Shown: in pieces, positions 34,165-42,782 of the stretch
Layout: each line of letters opens with the position of its first letter
Position numbering within the stretch: position 1 is the stretch's first letter
Source: Candidatus Acidiferrum typicum
Lineage (GTDB): Bacteria > Acidobacteriota > Terriglobia > Acidiferrales > UBA7541
DNA: 47,069 bases
Reading direction: 5' to 3'
Assembly (NCBI GenBank): GCA_002478115.1
Contig: DLMH01000176.1
Span: forward strand, 1-47,069
Position numbers and translations under genes: made by a program
The notes under the pieces: generated by a model
What the model was told of the DNA's origin: nothing
The model's input: the letters and a program-made list of their open reading frames with translations, nothing else
Databases searched by the model: none

Positions 34165-34428
34165 ATGGCCTACGTGATTGCCGAACCCTGTATCAACACG
34201 AAGGACACCGCTTGTGTCGACGTCTGCCCGGTGGATTGTATCCATCCGCGAAAAGACGAGGCGGCGTTCCAGTCGGAGACGATGTTGTACATCCATCCGG
34301 TCGAATGCATCGATTGCGGCGCTTGCGTGCCTGTGTGCCCCGTTACCGCCATCTTCGCGCTCGAAGATCTGCCCGAGAAGTGGCAGAAATTTACAGCGAT
34401 AAACGCCCAGTGGTTCGAAAAGAAGTAA
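34165..34428 (+). CDS. 7Fe-type ferredoxin
   Basis: 87-residue electron carrier. Cys pattern matches Azotobacter FdI-type ferredoxins: C9, C17 and C58 for a [3Fe-4S] cluster; C21, C48, C51 and C54 for a [4Fe-4S] cluster; C25 is the additional conserved Cys. C-terminal EKWQKFTAINAQWFEKK is also typical. A strong AAAGGAGAT site precedes the ATG and an intrinsic terminator follows, so it is likely a single-gene unit. Confidence 0.95.
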   Translation: MAYVIAEPCINTKDTACVDVCPVDCIHPRKDEAAFQSETMLYIHPVECIDCGACVPVCPVTAIFALEDLPEKWQKFTAINAQWFEKK

Positions 34429-34469
34429 TCATACATTTGCGCCGCGTGGCTTGGCCTACTGACTCTCGA

Positions 34470-34504
34470 CGCGCCCCGAATCCTTCGGGGCGCGCTGCTT
34501 TTTT
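34470..34504 (+). terminator. Intrinsic terminator after the ferredoxin gene
   Basis: Perfect 11-bp stem CGCGCCCCGAA / TTCGGGGCGCG with loop TCC (34481-34483), then six T residues at 34499-34504. 42 bases past the ferredoxin stop. Confidence 0.85.
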
Positions 34505-34537
34505 GACTCGACAGCTCGCGGAAAAGGTCGCTTCTTT

Positions 34538-34601
34538 AGGAGGCCGGGGCTTCAGCCCCGGCGTAAAGCCCTTACAACCAATGGGCTTTAGCCCCTGAAG
34601 A
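34538..34601 (+). repeat. Repeat family A, copy 2
   Basis: Core is essentially identical to the copy at 15189, including the CTTACAACCAAT spacer. Flanks GCGGAAAAGGTCG on the left and CCGCAGCC on the right are shared with other copies. Lies between two + strand genes. Confidence 0.9.
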
Positions 34602-34668
34602 AAGTCTTTCCGGTCTTTTTCCGCAGCCTCTCTCTTCACTTGCTGGAGAAGCTGCTTTTTCCCCAGCG

Positions 34669-34696
34669 TTGACATCCAACGGTGTGAAAGTATTAA
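34669..34696 (+). promoter_or_regulatory. Candidate promoter of the alpha/beta hydrolase gene
   Basis: Perfect -35 box TTGACA (34669-34674), a 16-base spacer, TATTAA (34691-34696). The start codon lies 19 bases after the -10, so the leader is very short but includes GGGAG. Confidence 0.55.
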
Positions 34697-34715
34697 GCCT
34701 TTCCGGGAGCTCTCT

Positions 34716-36458
34716 TTGCGCGCCTTTAAAATCCGCCACATCTTAAGAGGCATTGCGATTGTTGCCTCTCTGCCGTGCTTCCTTTCCGCGCAGACACCCG
34801 TTCCACTCGCAGGCAGTTACACAGGGACGCTACAGGCCGGGGAAGCGCAATTGCACCTGGTGCTGCACGTGACGAAATCCGCGGACGGCGCGTACCACGC
34901 TTCGCTCGATAGCCTGGACCAGGGCGTCTATGCGATTGAGGCCAGTTCCACAAGCATTGCCGCCACCACCCTGAAGCTCGAAGTCGCTTCGGTGGGCGCG
35001 CATTTCGAGGGGAAAATATCCGCCGATCATCAGACGATCGATGGCGCGTGGTCGCAAGGAAGCGCGACACTGCCGCTCGTGTTTCACCGCCAGAAGGCCG
35101 GCGCCGCTGCGCGCAAGCCGACGGATGCCGTTTTCCCGGTCGAAGGCCTTTGGCAAAGCGCGCTGGAAGCACACGGGATGCGGCTGCGCTTTCAATTGCA
35201 CGTGTCGCATGATACGGAAGACCAACTTGTCGGGGCGCTGGACAGCCTGGACCAGGAAGTTAGCGGCCTGCCGGCCATCAATGTGCAACTCAAGGAAGCC
35301 GCCTTTCATTTTGAGATTCCGGCGGTGGCGGGCGTATTTGAGGGCACGCTGAATCCCGCCAAAAACAAGCTGAGTGGGAACTGGTCGCAAACGGGCGCGG
35401 AAGAGAAGCTCGAGTTTGTGCGCTCCGATCAGCCGTTGGAATTGCGGCGTCCGCAAAATCCTGCGAAGCCATATCCCTATCGCGAGGAAGAAGTTTCGTT
35501 TTCCAATGCGGCAGCGGGAGTTTCGCTGGCCGGCACGCTCACGCTTCCCAAAGGCGCGGGCCCTTTTCCAGCGGCATTGCTCATTGCGGGTTCGGGGCCG
35601 CACGACCGCGATGAGGCTCTGGCCAACCACCGGCCATTTCTTGTGCTTTCCGACCACCTGACGCGAAAGGGAATCGCCGTGCTGCGTTATGACAAACGCG
35701 GAATTGGCAAGTCCACGGGCTCCGCGGACAAAGCGACGACGCTCGACCTGGCGGCGGATGCGCAAACGGCCATCGCCTACCTGAAAACGCGCAAGGAGAT
35801 TGACCCGGCGAAGATCGCGTTGATCGGCCATAGTGAAGGCGCGATGATCGCGCCGCTGCTCGCTTCGCAAACCAAGGATGTGGCCTGGGTGGTGCTGCTG
35901 GCCGCGCCGGCCACGATAGGCGAAGACACGCTGCTCATCCAGTCGGAGCTGATCGGAAGAGCCGGAGGGCTGACGGATGAGCAACTCGAGGCCAGCCTGG
36001 ACTTCGACCACGCCGCGTACGATCTGGTGCGCACAGAGAAAGACGGTGCGGCGCTGAACGAGAAGTTGAATGGCCTGGTGAAGGGCAGCGGCCTGGACGC
36101 AGCCATGCCACCAGCGGTTTTGGAGCCGCAGTTGCGCATGATGGAATCCCCGTGGTTTCGCTTCTTTCTGGATTACGACCCGCTGCCGAATCTGAAGGCG
36201 CTGCAAGTGCCCGTGCTCGCGCTGTACGGGCAAAAGGACCTGCAAGTGCCCGTGAAACCGAATCTGGCACTACTGAAGAAGGCTTTACAGGATGGCGGCA
36301 ATAAAGATGCGGACATACGCGAGCTTCCGGAGTTGAACCACCTTTTCCAGCACGCCTATTCGGGCACGCCCACCGAATACGCCGCCATTGAAGAGACTTT
36401 TTCGCTGGAAGCGCTGCAGATGATTTCCGGCTGGCTGCTGCACCACTGCAACAACTAG
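34716..36458 (+). CDS. Exported alpha/beta hydrolase with tandem N-terminal beta domains
   Basis: 580 residues from a TTG start with GGGAG 6 bases upstream. Signal peptide 1-26. Residues about 28-125 and 140-235 are two similar beta-rich modules (each has an SLDSLDQ word and a GxWSQ ending), probably a duplicated lipid- or ligand-binding-like domain. The hydrolase domain (260-580) has nucleophile GHSEG near 370, an Asp in YGQKDLQVP near 510 and His in ELNHLF near 545. Related to BAAT/DLH-type esterases or peptidases; substrate unknown. Confidence 0.88.
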   Translation: MRAFKIRHILRGIAIVASLPCFLSAQTPVPLAGSYTGTLQAGEAQLHLVLHVTKSADGAYHASLDSLDQGVYAIEASSTSIAATTLKLEVASVGAHFEGKISADHQTIDGAWSQGSATLPLVFHRQKAGAAARKPTDAVFPVEGLWQSALEAHGMRLRFQLHVSHDTEDQLVGALDSLDQEVSGLPAINVQLKEAAFHFEIPAVAGVFEGTLNPAKNKLSGNWSQTGAEEKLEFVRSDQPLELRRPQNPAKPYPYREEEVSFSNAAAGVSLAGTLTLPKGAGPFPAALLIAGSGPHDRDEALANHRPFLVLSDHLTRKGIAVLRYDKRGIGKSTGSADKATTLDLAADAQTAIAYLKTRKEIDPAKIALIGHSEGAMIAPLLASQTKDVAWVVLLAAPATIGEDTLLIQSELIGRAGGLTDEQLEASLDFDHAAYDLVRTEKDGAALNEKLNGLVKGSGLDAAMPPAVLEPQLRMMESPWFRFFLDYDPLPNLKALQVPVLALYGQKDLQVPVKPNLALLKKALQDGGNKDADIRELPELNHLFQHAYSGTPTEYAAIEETFSLEALQMISGWLLHHCNN

Positions 36459-36604
36459 CCCCAATTCTGGCCAGACAAAGCTTGCCCATTACCCGCTCAC
36501 AGCAACACTGCCTCCAAAACGTACATTGCCGGACCTCCGTGAGTTGTGGGAAACTCTGGACCATTATGCGCAAGTTTGAAAGGGATTGCTCGTAGATCCT
36601 GGAG

Positions 36605-37918
36605 ATGATGAGCACATCTCCTACCAGCGCCGGGGAATCCACTTCGCAGCAGGGAAGATGGCCCATCGTATTCTTGCTGGCGTTTGGCGTTATCGTTAAT
36701 TTTTTCGACCGCATCAATCTGGCGGTCTCCCAGGAGGCGCTGCATGCCTCGTTCGGCCTCACGCTGATTTCGTTTGGCTATTTGTCCAGCGCCTTCAGTT
36801 GGAGTTATGCGGCGATGCAGGTGCCCGCGGGATTGCTGCTGGACCGGCTGGGGGTGCGCCGCGTCGGGAGGATCACCACATTTTTGTGGAGCGTGGCGTC
36901 GTTTTGCGCGGCGCTCTCGACCGGGCTGGTGGGGCTGTTTGCTGCCAGGCTGCTTCTGGGTGTCGCGGAATCGCCAACCTTCCCGGCAAACGCCAAAGCG
37001 ATCGGCCTGTGGTTTCAGGAGCGGGAGAGAAGCCTGGCCATCGCCGTCACCGACGCAGCGGCGAAGCTTTCCTCGGCGATCGGCGTGCCGCTCATCGGCA
37101 TACTGCTCCTGCATTTTGGCTGGCGATGGAGTTTCGCCGCTACCGGCTTCATCAGCCTGATTTATTTTGTGCTGTTTTGCCGGGTCTATCGCGATCCGGT
37201 GGAAGGACAGAGGCCACCGGCTGAACAGCTCCCATCCCATGCCCAAGGAAACGAGCGACAATATATTCCGGCGAACGCGGCGCAAAATTCGCGTTTGGGC
37301 TATTTGCTGCGGCAGCGAAAGGTGTACGGCCTGGCAATCGGTTGGGGGGCTTACAACTACAGCTTTTTTCTGCTGCTGACTTGGCTGCCCAAATATCTTT
37401 CTTATTCACTGCACGTGGATCTGCTGCACTCCGTGTTCTACACCAGCGTGCCGTGGCTGTTTGCGGCCATCACGGATTTTGTCGTGGGCGGATGGCTGGT
37501 GGACTACCTGATCCAGCGGGGCTGGAACGCCACGCGGGTGCGCCAAACGGTCCTGCTGATTGGCACCAGCCTGGGGCTGGCGATCTGGGGAGCCGGTCAC
37601 GCGCAATCTCCCGCCGCTGCGCTCATTTGGATCAGCATCGCGCTGGGAGGCTTAGCCGCGGCTGCTCCGGTGGCGTGGACCGTGCCATCGCTGATTGCGC
37701 CGCAAGGAGCCGTGGGAACAGTGGGCGGCCTGGCCAACTTCTGCGGGCAGCTTTCCGCCATTTCGGCCCCCATCGTCACCGGCTACATCGTTTCCGCGAC
37801 GCATTCGTTTGCTGCCGCTTTCGCCATCGCAACGCTGGTTTTGCTTTTGGGAATCGTGAGCTACGCGTTGCTGCTTGGGCGGATTGAGCGCATTCCAGAA
37901 CCTGCTGCGGCGCCTTAG
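36605..37918 (+). CDS. MFS transporter, anion:cation symporter-like family
   Basis: 437 residues with 12 membrane helices. Helix 1 has VIVNFFDRINLAVS, the signature of the ACS group (hexuronate, glucarate, phthalate and similar organic anions). RLLLGVAESPTFPANAK and a YNYSFFLLLTWLPKYL block are also typical. Two ATGs occur in tandem (36605 and 36608), directly after GGAG, so the second may be used. Substrate not deducible. Confidence 0.9.
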   Translation: MMSTSPTSAGESTSQQGRWPIVFLLAFGVIVNFFDRINLAVSQEALHASFGLTLISFGYLSSAFSWSYAAMQVPAGLLLDRLGVRRVGRITTFLWSVASFCAALSTGLVGLFAARLLLGVAESPTFPANAKAIGLWFQERERSLAIAVTDAAAKLSSAIGVPLIGILLLHFGWRWSFAATGFISLIYFVLFCRVYRDPVEGQRPPAEQLPSHAQGNERQYIPANAAQNSRLGYLLRQRKVYGLAIGWGAYNYSFFLLLTWLPKYLSYSLHVDLLHSVFYTSVPWLFAAITDFVVGGWLVDYLIQRGWNATRVRQTVLLIGTSLGLAIWGAGHAQSPAAALIWISIALGGLAAAAPVAWTVPSLIAPQGAVGTVGGLANFCGQLSAISAPIVTGYIVSATHSFAAAFAIATLVLLLGIVSYALLLGRIERIPEPAAAP

Positions 37919-37952
37919 CGTGCTGTTCCGGATATTTCTTGCATTTCTCTTC

Positions 37953-38016
37953 AGGAGGCCGGGGCTTCAGCCCCGGCGTAAAGCCCGTAGAATGATTTGG
38001 GCTTTAGCCCCTGAAG
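37953..38016 (+). repeat. Repeat family A, copy 3
   Basis: Same two dyads as other copies, with a diverged spacer (GTAGAATGATTT) between the AAAGCCC and GGGCTTT arms. Follows the MFS gene, same orientation. Confidence 0.85.
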
Positions 38017-38137
38017 ACTCCGAAGTTCCTCACGAGAGTTTCGGGACACAACACTCGCCCCTTATGTGTGGAGCACTTTCTCGCCTCTGCATTCCTCCGA
38101 AAGTGGAATGTCAGGGTATCATAGATAACGAACGACC

Positions 38138-40288
38138 ATGGCCGCCACCAATCCGCCGTTTCACCTCATCCTGATCATCCACGCGCACCAGCCGGCCGGG
38201 AATTTCGAGCACGTTTTCGAGGAGTGCTACGAACACTCCTACCTGGCGTTCCTCTCGCTTCTGGAAAAGCATCCACACATTCGCGCGGGCCTGCATTATT
38301 CCGGTCCCCTGCTATTGTGGATTGAGAAGAACCATCCCGAATACTTCGAGAGCCTGCGCCGCATGGTTGCTTCCGGCCAGATTGAATTGATCGGCGGAGG
38401 ATTCTACGAACCGATCCTGATCTCCATCCCCGCGGCGGATCAACTGGAGCAGCTCACGCGCCTGGCCGATTACCTGGAACGCCATTTTGGCAAACGGCCC
38501 ACGGGTGCATGGCTTGCGGAGCGCGTGTGGGAGCCGCAATTGCCATCGGCGCTGGCTGCAGCCAATGTCGGTTACACGCTTGTGGATGATTTGCCCTTTC
38601 TCGCCGCGGGCTTCGAACCCGAAGAGCTATACGGCCCCTATATTGCCGAGGATTGCGGCAAGTCCGTCTGGTTATTCCCGGGGTTGAAGGAGTTGCGTTA
38701 CCTCATACCATTCCGTGGGGTCGAGGAATCCATCGCCTATTTCAAAAAGGCGGCCCAAGCCCGTCCCGGCGGCGCAGCCGCTTTTGGCGACGACATGGAA
38801 AAGTTCGGCGTGTGGCCGGGAACGTTCGCGCATTGCTATCAGGACGGCTGGCTGGAGAAATTCTTTCAGGCGTTGGACGAAAACGCATCGTGGCTGAAGA
38901 TATCCACGCCCAGCGAATACATCGCCTCCCATGTTCCGCTCGGGCGCGCCGATCTCCCTTCGGCCTGCTACGCGGAGATGATGGAGTGGGTGCTGCCTAC
39001 CGAAACGCGCTTGCGCTATTTCGCTCTTCATAAGGAATTCGCGGGGCGTCCGGACGTGCTCTCGTTCGTTCGCGGCGGCTCGTGGCGCGGATTCTTCCGC
39101 AAATACTCGGAATCGAATCTGCTCCACAAGAAAATGCTGCGGGTTTCCGCTTGTGTAGCCTCTGTGCCTTCGCGGCGTTCCAGCACTGAACATGCTTCGC
39201 AGTTGCAGGAAGCCCGCGACTTTCTGTTGCGCGGGCAGGGAAATGACGCTTACTGGCATGGCGTGTTCGGCGGCCTCTACGCGCCTCATCTCCGGACAGA
39301 GCTGTGGCGCAAGCTCATTCGCGCGGAATCGCTGGCCGACCAGCTCACGCCCGGAAGTGTTCTGCCGCGCGTGGAAATGCTCGATTACGACGCCGATGGC
39401 GCGCCGGAACTTCTTTTCACGGCGCCCGAATACCAGGCGCTGCTGAAGCCGTCCGATGGCGCCACACTGGCCGCGTTCGATTTCCGCCCGGCTTCCGCGA
39501 CGCTCATCAATTCCATCATGCGGCGCCGCGAGGCTTATCACACGCGGCTCCGTGAAGCCGCCGCCAGCACACCATCGCAGGATGGGGCCGTTTCCATCCA
39601 TGACCAGGTTCACGTGAAGGAGCCGAACCTCGAGCGATTCCTGCGCTACGACCGCTTCGCTCGCCATTCTTTCCGCCTTTTGCTGTTCGATCCTTGGCGC
39701 ACACCTGCGGATTACGAGACACTGCAATTGAACGAAGTGGCCAGAATCGCCGCGGGCGCGTTCCAGGTGCGCAATTCTTCGGCCAATCACGCCAACCTCG
39801 TGTTCGAGCGGGAGTTGGCGGAATTCGCGGCCAATCCCGCCGATCCGCCGGTTCTGAAGGTGACCAAGAATTTTCTCTTTGGCCCGGCGCCGCAGGGCTG
39901 CGAAGTGAGTTGCGAAGTCACGTTGTCGCTCACCGCGCCTTTGGGCAGAGCCCTTCTTATCGGCTTGGAATCGGTGATCAATTTTCTTGCCCCGGCGGAC
40001 GCAGACCGGTTTTTCGTCACACCGGCGGGCCCCCAGAATCTAAGGTTCTCGGGAGTGTTGCCTGCACCGCATCTCCAGATCAAGGACGGCTGGCAGCGCG
40101 TACGAGTCAACCTTCATGCTCCGAATGCCGAAAGTTTCTGGGTGGCGCCGATCGAGACCGTCTCCGAATCCGAGGGTGGCTTCGAGCGCGTTTATCAGGG
40201 TTCGCAGATTCTTGCGGTGTGGCGGCCGAATTTTACGGTGCAAACTTTGTTTTCCGCGCGCCTGCTCTGGCGCGTGGAATCCCTCTAG
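38138..40288 (+). CDS. Glycoside hydrolase family 57 alpha-amylase / 4-alpha-glucanotransferase
   Basis: 716 residues. N-terminal GH57 barrel: HAHQPAGNFEHVF (13-27), GGGFYEPIL near 87, catalytic nucleophile E128 in WLAERVWEP, acid/base Asp near 218 in FGDDMEKFGVWP. C-terminal beta domains correspond to DUF1925/DUF1926 of thermococcal 4-alpha-glucanotransferases. Cytoplasmic (no signal peptide); acts on glycogen or maltodextrin. A short Ser/Arg-rich loop (near 340-360) looks inserted. Confidence 0.92.
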   Translation: MAATNPPFHLILIIHAHQPAGNFEHVFEECYEHSYLAFLSLLEKHPHIRAGLHYSGPLLLWIEKNHPEYFESLRRMVASGQIELIGGGFYEPILISIPAADQLEQLTRLADYLERHFGKRPTGAWLAERVWEPQLPSALAAANVGYTLVDDLPFLAAGFEPEELYGPYIAEDCGKSVWLFPGLKELRYLIPFRGVEESIAYFKKAAQARPGGAAAFGDDMEKFGVWPGTFAHCYQDGWLEKFFQALDENASWLKISTPSEYIASHVPLGRADLPSACYAEMMEWVLPTETRLRYFALHKEFAGRPDVLSFVRGGSWRGFFRKYSESNLLHKKMLRVSACVASVPSRRSSTEHASQLQEARDFLLRGQGNDAYWHGVFGGLYAPHLRTELWRKLIRAESLADQLTPGSVLPRVEMLDYDADGAPELLFTAPEYQALLKPSDGATLAAFDFRPASATLINSIMRRREAYHTRLREAAASTPSQDGAVSIHDQVHVKEPNLERFLRYDRFARHSFRLLLFDPWRTPADYETLQLNEVARIAAGAFQVRNSSANHANLVFERELAEFAANPADPPVLKVTKNFLFGPAPQGCEVSCEVTLSLTAPLGRALLIGLESVINFLAPADADRFFVTPAGPQNLRFSGVLPAPHLQIKDGWQRVRVNLHAPNAESFWVAPIETVSESEGGFERVYQGSQILAVWRPNFTVQTLFSARLLWRVESL

Positions 40289-40427
40289 CCCGCATTTCTG
40301 ACCGCTAACTACTTAGGAATTGCCATCCCGTGTAGATTCTCTCTTCCAATTCAATCGAATTCCTGTTCTGTGAGAGGTGCTCGCCAAGTTTACGCAGGGA
40401 CACCAGTTGGTATACCGGACCGGCCAT

Positions 40428-40459
40428 TTTGGAGTGCGGCGGCTTGCCGCCGCTTTTAC
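40428..40459 (+). repeat. Repeat family B (terminator-like hairpin), copy 4
   Basis: Perfect match to the copy at 32440 over the hairpin and TTTTA. It is 140 bases past the GH57 stop, same orientation. Confidence 0.85.
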
Positions 40460-40517
40460 GCCGTAAGCAGCTTCGCAAGAGTGTCTTTCTCTAAAGAATG
40501 TAGATACAAGCGGCCGC

Positions 40518-40709
40518 CTTTTTACCCAGAGCGTAGCGAAGGGCTGCGGCGGGCGCTCTGCCGGTGACGAAACCCATACTGTGTCGATCACCGAGTTGGA
40601 GTACCGAAAAGGAGCTGCGGCGGAGTATTCTCTTATATCGTGAGGCCGGCGCATACATAAATGGCTCCTGGGAGGGCACGGCTTTTTACCCAGAGCGCAG
40701 CGAAGGGCA
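40518..40709 (+). repeat. Pair of short direct repeats (family G)
   Basis: CTTTTTACCCAGAGCG followed by YAGCGAAGGGC occurs at 40518-40544 and again at 40683-40709, with one base different in the shared part. A diverged relative (TTTACCCTGAG...GCGAAGGGC) lies at 19673. Confidence 0.7.
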
Positions 40710-40736
40710 CCGCTTGCGGAAAGAGTCGTTTTCTTT

Positions 40737-40800
40737 AGGAGGCCGGGGCTTCAGCCCCGGCGTAAAGCCCCTAAAACCAACGGGCTTTAGCCCCTGAATA
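40737..40800 (+). repeat. Repeat family A, copy 4
   Basis: Core as in the other copies with spacer CTAAAACCAAC. Flanked by GCTTGCGGAAAGAGTCG on the left and TTTTCCGCAGCC on the right, so the outer flanks can pair as well (TTGCGGAAA with TTTCCGCA). Confidence 0.88.
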
Positions 40801-40918
40801 AAGGCTTTTCGGTGTTTTCCGCAGCCTGTTCAGCCGTGCCGAAACAGCCCGAAAAGTTAGCGGTTTCAACCGCTGAGGTAGGCAGGATGGAATATCGAAG
40901 CATTCATGGGATAGGTTC

Positions 40919-42226
40919 GTGAGGCGCTGGCTCTTCCAACTCGGCCGATCCGTCCTGCTCATTTTTGTAGTTGCGCTTTGCGTGAGGTGCGCCTTCCTTT
41001 TCCAGCAGGCCCGGCTAATTCCTGCGGCAGCCCTTGCCTCGGTGCCCTTTCAGAATGAGGTCGGCAACGTTGCGGATTCGCTGGCACACGGCCAGGGTTT
41101 CTGCTGCTTGTTCCGCCAGCCCACCGGGCCGACAGCGTGGCTCGCTCCGGTTTATCCGCTCCTGATTGCGGCGGTCTTCAAGCTGTTCGGGAGCTTCACC
41201 GTTGCTTCTTTTTATGCGGCTGCCTTGATGAACAGCGTGTTTTCCGCTCTTGCCTGCATCCCGCTCTTCTATGCGGGCAAGCGCATCGCAGGCGTGGGAG
41301 TTGCCGCGGCCGCCTGTTGGGTCTGGGCCATCTTTCCCAGCGGCGTCATGATGCCATTCGAATGGATCTGGGATCCTTCGCTCTCCGCGCTGCTGGCGGC
41401 GGCGCTGCTTTGGGCCACGCTGTATGTTGTGGATAGCGGGCGCGCGCGTGATTCTGCGCTCTATGGGCTGCTATGGGGAGTGTCGCTGTTGACGAATCCC
41501 GGCCTGGGAGCCCTCTTGCCTTTTCTCCTGGGTTGGATGGCCTACCGTCAAGTCCGCGGCGGAAGCCTTCGGCTGACGCCTCTGGTGATCATTTTTGCCG
41601 TGCTTTTCGCCTGTTGCCTTCCCTGGACGATCCGCAATGCCGTGCAATTTCATCGGCTCATTCCCGTGCGTGCCAATTTTCCTTACGAATTGTGGTCCGG
41701 GAACAATGAAATCTTCGACGAGCATTCGCGCGCCGTGAATCGCATCACGCGGTACGAGCAGACGCGCCGGTATGCGCAGCTCGGCGAGAACGCTTTTCTG
41801 GACGAAAAATGGCAAAAGGCCACGGAGTTCATACGCACGCATCCGGCGTTGTATGCGCAGCTTTTCGGCCGGCGCATCGTGGCCACGTGGCTGGGCGCGG
41901 AATCGCCCTGGCAGCTTTTTTCCCAGTCGGACTCCCTTCTCGTGCGCGGCATACTCCTGTGGAACGCGATCACGCTGCTTGGCACATTCGGCGGTCTCCT
42001 GCGTCTCTTGGCGGCCCGTAACCCATTCTTTTTTCCTGCGGCGGTGTTTCCGTTGGTGTTTCCCATCACCTTCTACATCGCGCATACTTCGCTCCGGCAC
42101 CGTCACCCCTGCGATCCGATAATCGCGTTGCTGGTGGCCATTGCCCTCTTGGGCGGCCGTCTAACGCAAAGCAACCAGGCATTGCTCGGCCTCCCTGACC
42201 CGGCATTACACAACCCGCGGGCTTAA
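40919..42226 (+). CDS. GT39-like (PMT superfamily) polytopic membrane glycosyltransferase
   Basis: 435 residues with about nine membrane helices. Layout and words (NEVGNVADSLAHGQGF in the first loop, PTGPTAWLAPVYPLLIA, FYAAALMNSVFSALACIPLFY) fit the GT-C superfamily that uses lipid-linked sugars. The usual Asp-Glu motif of the first loop is reduced to the NE of FQNEVGN, so activity is not certain. GTG start with a GGATAGG site. Confidence 0.78.
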   Translation: MRRWLFQLGRSVLLIFVVALCVRCAFLFQQARLIPAAALASVPFQNEVGNVADSLAHGQGFCCLFRQPTGPTAWLAPVYPLLIAAVFKLFGSFTVASFYAAALMNSVFSALACIPLFYAGKRIAGVGVAAAACWVWAIFPSGVMMPFEWIWDPSLSALLAAALLWATLYVVDSGRARDSALYGLLWGVSLLTNPGLGALLPFLLGWMAYRQVRGGSLRLTPLVIIFAVLFACCLPWTIRNAVQFHRLIPVRANFPYELWSGNNEIFDEHSRAVNRITRYEQTRRYAQLGENAFLDEKWQKATEFIRTHPALYAQLFGRRIVATWLGAESPWQLFSQSDSLLVRGILLWNAITLLGTFGGLLRLLAARNPFFFPAAVFPLVFPITFYIAHTSLRHRHPCDPIIALLVAIALLGGRLTQSNQALLGLPDPALHNPRA

Positions 42227-42305
42227 GAAACAGCCGGCAAAATGAGGCAGACTTCTGGGCATTCTTCGCCGCGGACCGCACTTACTGCGGCACTTGCCAG
42301 GCGCG

Positions 42306-42334
42306 TTGACTTAGCCGCACAGGTAGCCTAACAT
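42306..42334 (+). promoter_or_regulatory. Candidate promoter of the 101-aa protein/STAS unit
   Basis: TTGACT (42306-42311), 17-base spacer, TAACAT (42329-42334): five of six and four of six to the classical boxes. 56 bases before the start codon at 42391. Confidence 0.5.
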
Positions 42335-42351
42335 GCGCCTACCTCGACGGA

Positions 42352-42372
42352 CCTCCCGTGCTGCACGGGAGG
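42352..42372 (+). promoter_or_regulatory. Perfect 9-bp hairpin in the 5' leader of the 101-aa gene
   Basis: CCTCCCGTG-CTG-CACGGGAGG. It lies between the predicted promoter and the AGGAG ribosome site (42379-42383). No T-tract follows, so it is not a terminator. The left arm CCTCCC could compete for purine-rich sites, so a translation-control role is possible but unproven. Confidence 0.6.
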
Positions 42373-42390
42373 CCAGGCAGGAGCGCGCTG

Positions 42391-42696
42391 ATGACCGACT
42401 GGATGTACATGCAGGAAAAGCCTTCCGAGCAGTTGGCGCAGTTGCACTATTTTTCGTTCATCAAGCAGCAGCAGGACGCGGCCATTCCATTTCACATTAC
42501 CGTGAGGGAATTTGCGGCGCCGCCGCCGGGTCAGCACCTGCGTTTTTTTGCGGAGGCGGACAAGGCGGTCAATCAAAAGACCGCGTCGTTCGTGCCTTGC
42601 GGGTGGGGCAATTCGCTCTATTCCGCGCTGGGTGATTGCCTGCGGCTGATCCGCCAGTTTCCTTATGAAGGGGAATTGCCGCCTCCTGGGCCGTGA
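42391..42696 (+). CDS. Small soluble protein, unknown function
   Basis: 101 residues from the ATG at 42391, with AGGAG 7 bases upstream; a longer frame to 42358 runs through the leader hairpin. No recognised domain. Features: N-terminal MTDWMYMQEKPSEQLAQLHYF helix, a beta segment IPFHITVREFAAPPPGQHLRFFAEADKAVNQKT and a final CGWGNSLYSALGDCLRLIRQFP helix. It is 86 bases ahead of a STAS gene, so a shared function is possible. Confidence 0.7.
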   Translation: MTDWMYMQEKPSEQLAQLHYFSFIKQQQDAAIPFHITVREFAAPPPGQHLRFFAEADKAVNQKTASFVPCGWGNSLYSALGDCLRLIRQFPYEGELPPPGP

Positions 42697-42782
42697 GAAT
42701 CCGACTGGCGTGGGTGGCAGCGGGAACATGCAAGATTCGCAAATTCAGGGTAGCTTGCTTCCAGTAGATGGGGAGAAGAAAA

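Larger units (their letters stand above)
40289..40918. other. 630-base gene-free mosaic of repeats
   Basis: Contains family B (40428-40459), a GCGGCCGCC word like that starting family E (40510), two copies of a short CTTTTTACCCAGAGCG-AGCGAAGGG repeat (40518 and 40682) and family A (40737-40800). No ORF with a ribosome site and protein-like content was found. Confidence 0.75.

Noticed and set aside
15189..40800. Family A repeats as a CRISPR array
   Set aside because: Copies are single, thousands of bases apart and without regular spacers or cas genes.
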